A stretch of DNA of 64,000 nucleotides from Rotaria sp. Silwood1. Its lineage: Eukaryota; Rotifera; Eurotatoria; Philodinida; Philodinidae. The translations under genes were made by a program, and so were the position numbers. The notes beneath the pieces are model-generated. The model worked only from the letters and a program-made list of their open reading frames with translations. It searched no databases and was not told the origin of the DNA. The stretch lies in NCBI GenBank assembly GCA_905250075.1, contig CAJNOP010000010.1:1302001-1366000 (forward strand), read 5' to 3'. Positions 58,255 to 64,000 of the stretch are shown piece after piece. Position 1 is the first letter of the stretch, and each line of letters opens with the position of its first letter.

Positions 58255-58458
58255 CGATCAAACGCCGGTAATGACCGAACCTTCGAATGACCGAACCCGG
58301 GAGTAACCGAACCCGGGAATAACCGAATGCCGGGAACGACCGAACGCCGGAAATGACCGAACCCAGGGAACAAACGAAGCCTGAAACAACCGAACCCCCG
58401 ATATGACGGAACCCAGGAACGACCGAACCCGGGATTCCCGGTCTATTCCCGGGTTCGG
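58255..58458. repeat. 16-17 bp minisatellite ending in an inverted copy
   Basis: About ten degenerate copies of a unit near AATGACCGAACCCGGG run from about 58255 to 58434. They end in a palindrome: CCGAACCCGGGA (58423-58434) against TCCCGGGTTCGG (58447-58458). The minus-strand open frame over it encodes a repetitive FGxSR-like peptide and is a by-product. It is strikingly GC-rich for this window. Confidence 0.75.
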
Positions 58459-58667
58459 TGCATCCCTACTCAACATGCATAAATTAGAAAACGCGATTTC
58501 TTTCATTCTTCTCGATACTACACTCCTTACATGTGGTTCATTCAAAAAAAAATGCGGTGCATAAGATATTCAACACATTTTACTACGCATCCGATCTTCA
58601 GTCAACACCTGTATTTCAATATCTTTCATAAAACACATTATATCCCAAACGAAAATTTCGTTCCTGC

Positions 58668-61600
58668 ATCAAAGTTCAATCGAAACGACCAAAAGTTCTA
58701 AAATAAGAAAGTTGGTTTGTGATTGGCTGGCTTTCGACCAATGAAACCTTGGCCAAAGAAATGAACAGCAGAATCGGATACAGCGCGCTCGATAACCTAC
58801 GGAAACGTTCTGTCAAAGGGGCCAAAAGCCTTAAAATAACAAAGTTCGTTTCTCATTGGTTGGCTCCCGACCAATGAAACCTCGGCCAAAGAAATGACCA
58901 ACAGATTCCGATACAGCGCGCTCGATAACCTACGGAAACGTTCTGTCAAAGGGGCCAAAAGCCTTAAAATAACAAAGTTCGTTTCTCATTGGTTGGCTCC
59001 CGACCAATGAAACCTCGGCCAAAGAAATGACCAACAGATTCCGATACAGCGCGCTCGATAACCTACGGAAACGTTCTGTCAAAGGGGCCAAAAGCCTTAA
59101 AATAACAAAGTTCGTTTCTCATTGGTTGGCTCCCGACCAATGAAACCTCGGCCAAAGAAATGACCAACAGATTCCGATACAGCGCGCTCGATAACCTACG
59201 GAAACGTTCTGTCAAAGGGGCCAAAAGCCTTAAAATAACAAAGTTCGTTTCTCATTGGTTGGCTCCCGACCAATGAAACCTCGGCCAAAGAAATGACCAA
59301 CAGATTCCGATACAGCGCGCTCGATAACCTACGGAAACGTTCTGTCAAAGGGGCCAAAAGCCTTAAAATAACAAAGTTCGTTTCTCATTGGTTGGCTCCC
59401 GACCAATGAAACCTCGGCCAAAGAAATGACCAACAGATTCCGATACAGCGCGCTCGATAACCTACGGAAACGTTCTGTCAAAGGGGCCAAAAGCCTTAAA
59501 ATAACAAAGTTCGTTTCTCATTGGTTGGCTCCCGACCAATGAAACCTCGGCCAAAGAAATGACCAACAGATTCCGATACAGCGCGCTCGATAACCTACGG
59601 AAACGTTCTGTCAAAGGGGCCAAAAGCCTTAAAATAACAAAGTTCGTTTCTCATTGGTTGGCTCCCGACCAATGAAACCTCGGCCAAAGAAATGACCAAC
59701 AGATTCCGATACAGCGCGCTCGATAACCTACGGAAACGTTCTGTCAAAGGGGCCAAAAGCCTTAAAATAACAAAGTTCGTTTCTCATTGGTTGGCTCCCG
59801 ACCAATGAAACCTCGGCCAAAGAAATGACCAACAGATTCCGATACAGCGCGCTCGATAACCTACGGAAACGTTCTGTCAAAGGGGCCAAAAGCCTTAAAA
59901 TAACAAAGTTCGTTTCTCATTGGTTGGCTCCCGACCAATGAAACCTCGGCCAAAGAAATGACCAACAGATTCCGATACAGCGCGCTCGATAACCTACGGA
60001 AACGTTCTGTCAAAGGGGCCAAAAGCCTTAAAATAACAAAGTTCGTTTCTCATTGGTTGGCTCCCGACCAATGAAACCTCGGCCAAAGAAATGACCAACA
60101 GATTCCGATACAGCGCGCTCGATAACCTACGGAAACGTTCTGTCAAAGGGGCCAAAAGCCTTAAAATAACAAAGTTCGTTTCTCATTGGTTGGCTCCCGA
60201 CCAATGAAACCTCGGCCAAAGAAATGACCAACAGATTCCGATACAGCGCGCTCGATAACCTACGGAAACGTTCTGTCAAAGGGGCCAAAAGCCTTAAAAT
60301 AACAAAGTTCGTTTCTCATTGGTTGGCTCCCGACCAATGAAACCTCGGCCAAAGAAATGACCAACAGATTCCGATACAGCGCGCTCGATAACCTACGGAA
60401 ACGTTCTGTCAAAGGGGCCAAAAGCCTTAAAATAACAAAGTTCGTTTCTCATTGGTTGGCTCCCGACCAATGAAACCTCGGCCAAAGAAATGACCAACAG
60501 ATTCCGATACAGCGCGCTCGATAACCTACGGAAACGTTCTGTCAAAGGGGCCAAAAGCCTTAAAATAACAAAGTTCGTTTCTCATTGGTTGGCTCCCGAC
60601 CAATGAAACCTCGGCCAAAGAAATGACCAACAGATTCCGATACAGCGCGCTCGATAACCTACGGAAACGTTCTGTCAAAGGGGCCAAAAGCCTTAAAATA
60701 ACAAAGTTCGTTTCTCATTGGTTGGCTCCCGACCAATGAAACCTCGGCCAAAGAAATGACCAACAGATTCCGATACAGCGCGCTCGATAACCTACGGAAA
60801 CGTTCTGTCAAAGGGGCCAAAAGCCTTAAAATAACAAAGTTCGTTTCTCATTGGTTGGCTCCCGACCAATGAAACCTCGGCCAAAGAAATGACCAACAGA
60901 TTCCGATACAGCGCGCTCGATAACCTACGGAAACGTTCTGTCAAAGGGGCCAAAAGCCTTAAAATAACAAAGTTCGTTTCTCATTGGTTGGCTCCCGACC
61001 AATGAAACCTCGGCCAAAGAAATGACCAACAGATTCCGATACAGCGCGCTCGATAACCTACGGAAACGTTCTGTCAAAGGGGCCAAAAGCCTTAAAATAA
61101 CAAAGTTCGTTTCTCATTGGTTGGCTCCCGACCAATGAAACCTCGGCCAAAGAAATGACCAACAGATTCCGATACAGCGCGCTCGATAACCTACGGAAAC
61201 GTTCTGTCAAAGGGGCCAAAAGCCTTAAAATAACAAAGTTCGTTTCTCATTGGTTGGCTCCCGACCAATGAAACCTCGGCCAAAGAAATGACCAACAGAT
61301 TCCGATACAGCGCGCTCGATAACCTACGGAAACGTTCTGTCAAAGGGGCCAAAAGCCTTAAAATAACAAAGTTCGTTTCTCATTGGTTGGCTCCCGACCA
61401 ATGAAACCTCGGCCAAAGAAATGACCAACAGATTCCGATACAGCGCGCTCGATAACCTACGGAAACGTTCTGTCAAAGGGGCCAAAAGCCTTAAAATAAC
61501 AAAGTTCGTTTCTCATTGGTTGGCTCCCGACCAATGAAACCTCGGCCAAAGAAATGACCAACAGATTCCGATACAGCGCGCTCGATAACCTACGGAAACG

Positions 61601-62297
61601 TTCTGTCAAAGGGGCCAAAAGCCTTAAAATAACAAAGTTCGTTTCTCATTGGTTGGCTCCCGACCAATGAAACCTCGGCCAAAGAAATGACCAACAGATT
61701 CCGATACAGCGCGCTCGATAACCTACGGAAACGTTCTGTCAAAGGGGCCAAAAGCCTTAAAATAACAAAGTTCGTTTCTCATTGGTTGGCTCCCGACCAA
61801 TGAAACCTCGGCCAAAGAAATGACCAACAGATTCGGATTCAGGGCCCTCGATAACCTATAGCAAAGTTCTGTCAAAAGGGCCAAAAGTCTTAAATTAAGA
61901 AAGTTCGTTTCCTATTGGTCGGCTCCTGACCAATGAAACATCGGCCAAAGAAATGGCCAACAGATTCGGATTCAGGGCCCTCGATAACCTATAGCAAAGT
62001 TCTGTCAAAAGGGCCAAAAGTATTAAAATAACAAAGTTCGTTTCTCATTGGTTGGCTCCCGACCAATGAAACATCGGCCAAAGAAATGGCCAACAGATTC
62101 AGATTCAGGGTCCTCGATAACCTATAGCAAAGTTCTGTCAAAAGAGCCAAAAGTATTAAAATAACAAAGTTCGTTTCTCATTGGTTGGCTCCCGACCAAT
62201 GAAACCTCGGCCAAAGAAATGGCCAACAGATTCAGATTCAGGGCCCTCGATAACCTATAGCAAAGTTCTCTCAAAACGACCAAAAGTCTTAAATTAA
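58668..62297. repeat. 133-bp satellite array, about 27 copies
   Basis: The word GGAAACGTTCTGTC recurs at 58801 and every 133 bp to 61727. Then a variant (GCAAAGTTCTGTC) recurs at 61861, 61994, 62127 and 62260 with the same period. The 22 units starting at 58801 look identical as printed; the first unit and the last four are diverged. Each unit holds an inverted motif CATTGGT...ACCAATG with a short loop. There is no open frame through the array. Identical centre and diverged edges are the expected result of unequal crossing-over or recent amplification. Collapse or expansion by the assembler is possible. Confidence 0.95.
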
Positions 62298-62332
62298 GCT
62301 AACCTCTTGTAAATGTTTTTTTGACCCCGACA

Positions 62333-62350
62333 CAGACAGACAGACAGACA
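62333..62350. repeat. (CAGA)n microsatellite next to the satellite
   Basis: A short CAGA run follows a TTTTTTTGACCCCGACA leader, 35 bp after the last satellite unit. A small inverted repeat (TCCCTACAGTCGAGGGA) lies about 30 bp further on. Satellite core, microsatellite and hairpin in this order recall the layout of pearl/Helentron-type elements. Confidence 0.6.
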
Positions 62351-63629
62351 CACAAACTATTTTTTTTCATATGACCCTCCCTACAGTCGAGGGAATAAGA
62401 TCCCTATTGAAACATGTCAACATACTTCCAAAATATCGATGTTTTTCGTTTCACTTTCTCTACGAATACATCTAAAACTCAGTATTTTTTGTTGAAAAGA
62501 TTTCAAAAAAGGAAAGCAAAGTAATATTTGTTTGAAAGTAAAACTGAAATTTCAAAACTAAACAACAGAAATCTCTTCTAAGATCCTTTAGACAATGCTT
62601 TTTTACTTACAGGTAGCTCCTCAAAACCGAGCTGTTGAGGAAAATTTTGTCTCCCGTATTCAAGATATTTAAACAAAAACAGAATAAAAAACTAGCTGTC
62701 GCTTTGATTGAATAGCTGAGATGGTACATTACAGGTATGAATACAGATAATAGATATTGAATAACATAGACAATTACATTATCAATCAGTAGTATTTTTG
62801 AAAAGGGTGTGGGTGTGCATTGATAAAGTGTTCTAAGTAATGAGTATTGGAACGTCTATTTCTCAATTCGATCAATTGATTGAAGTGTAACTTTTCTAAC
62901 GAGATTCGTAGAAACACAGATTATAATAAACTGTAATTACATTCAAGGATAAACGTATCGCGGTCAATTTTAGAAGTAAGGACCCGCTTTTTTACGAATC
63001 ATTGATATCTCGATAATAGATATTCAGAGCGTCTTCGTATCGAATGTCTCAGTTCCAAGGAGATTCTTAAGTTATATAATTTCCTAAACAGTTTGATCTC
63101 TAGATCATTTGGTTTATATAGTTTCATAGTTTCGAATAAATAACGTTCATAAAAAATTGTCGTGTTTTACCTTATATTCGTAAGGTTTGATGAAATCAGC
63201 ATAACACATATAACACCTACTATGTGATGAAGTTGTACATATATTAGATATATTCAGGAAGATTGATATTTACATTCAAAAAATATTTTTGACAAGATTA
63301 GTTTTGATAGAACGCTTGTACAGAATGTTTTTCCTTTTTTCTCCCTGCTCTTATAAACTTCCAGGAGAAGAACGACGATATTACAAATATGGTCCTGCTG
63401 AAAAAAAAGAGTGAGGAAATCAGATTATCCACATAATTTTAACCGATGCGGATCTACTATTCAAAAGTCTTTTGCATAGCAGTTGCTTTCAGTCACAAAA
63501 TATTCTATACTTATAGAGATATGTAATGTTTCTGTCTGAGCTAGAAAAAATTCATCAAGTATCTGTCAATCTTCAAGACTATCAAGTCATATCTGAAATT
63601 GCAGTAGAAACTGCCTTTTTGCTATAAAA
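62351..63629. other. unique sequence up to the gap, one telomere-like word
   Basis: No gene is supported. A lone GGGTGTGGGTGTG lies at 62805-62817 (two TGTGGG units, G-rich strand to the right). The rest is AT-rich without repeats I can recognise. Confidence 0.5.
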
Positions 63630-63729
63630 NNNNNNNNNNNNNNNNNNNNNNNNNNNNNNNNNNNNNNNNNNNNNNNNNNNNNNNNNNNNNNNNNNNNNNN
63701 NNNNNNNNNNNNNNNNNNNNNNNNNNNNN
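63630..63729. other. assembly gap of exactly 100 N
   Basis: A run of 100 undetermined bases, the conventional length for a scaffold gap of unknown size. Order and distance across it are not certain. Confidence 0.98.
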
Positions 63730-64000
63730 ATTCGGTAGAGCTTGTCAAGATCTACTTGGAAAGAGGATTCTCACAGTTGAAAACGTCTTTTATGGCGAAT
63801 CGAGGTAGGTTTTACGAAGTACGTTGGGATCCGGGTTCTTATTGGCAGAGATACAGGTCAAGGATGCATGGAATCCGGCTCAAAAGGTATGTATTGGATA
63901 GAGCTTGTCAAGGTCTACTTGAAAATATGAATGGCATGGTTGAAAAGATGTTTGGGGCAAAGCGCGACAGTTTTTTCGGGTGGAGGCTGCTTTTTCGCAT
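63730..64000. repeat. direct repeat, about 163-bp period, GC-richer
   Basis: TAGAGCTTGTCAAGATCTAC at about 63735 returns as TAGAGCTTGTCAAGGTCTAC at about 63898, with similar flanks (ATT.GGTAG, CTACTTGGAAA, GTTGAAAA). The composition is richer in G and C than anything before the gap except the minisatellite. It may be the start of another tandem array running off the window. Confidence 0.5.

Noticed and set aside
58258-58545. 95-codon minus-strand frame with FGxSR-like repeats
   Set aside because: It is a translation of the GC-rich minisatellite, without any other coding sign.
58668-62297. Regular 133-bp repeats could suggest a CRISPR-like array
   Set aside because: There are no spacers: the whole unit repeats head to tail. 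The host is an animal and no cas-like gene is near.

Overview
The window reads as an AT-rich animal genome, most likely a bdelloid rotifer of the Adineta/Rotaria type. Genes are compact, most introns are about 50-70 bp, and flanks are AT-rich. The orthologues are clearly metazoan (VPS13B, R-Smads, PRDM13-like, TBC1D25, SCCPDH, eL42). Two signs point to bdelloids: short TGTGGG tracts, the bdelloid telomere unit, and an ADP-ribosyltransferase/TPR gene of the kind expanded in these animals. Genus is not settled.

Bases 1-49,123 are an ordinary gene-rich arm. In order: the 3' half of TBC1D25 (+); VPS13B (-), 13 exons over 12.9 kb; a MAPEG-like membrane protein (+); an R-Smad of Smad2/3 type (+); ribosomal protein eL42/RPL36A (+); an unrecognised Ser/Lys-rich protein (+); a second R-Smad (+); SCCPDH-like oxidoreductase (+); a secreted LURP-one/tubby-like protein (+); a 3CxxC zinc-finger protein (+); a PRDM13-like factor (+); and an SPPL2-like intramembrane protease relative whose catalytic motifs are all altered (+). 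All exon models below were built by hand from GT/AG sites, and for every gene reported complete the exon lengths sum to whole codons. Longer introns and spacers repeatedly hold diverged palindromic (foldback/MITE-like) repeats of at least two families.

From about 49.7 kb the character changes. A gene on the minus strand survives only as its last two exons. Next to it is a (TGTGGG)3 tract whose G-rich strand points right, as if the left arm once ended there. Beyond lie a broken ART-TPR gene, a stretch with degenerate telomere-like G-rich then C-rich halves, a strong GC-rich hairpin, a 16-17 bp minisatellite, a 27-copy 133-bp satellite with 22 copies that look identical, a (CAGA)n tract, a 100-N assembly gap and a GC-richer direct repeat. 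This 14 kb looks subtelomeric.

The two Smads could act in one TGF-beta/BMP-type response, but both have rewritten the MH1 hairpin that normally contacts DNA. VPS13B and TBC1D25 are both membrane-traffic proteins, though nothing shows that they are co-regulated. The strongest leads are the SPPL2-like probable pseudoprotease, the paired Smads with non-canonical DNA hairpins, and the interstitial telomere-like junction with its truncated gene.
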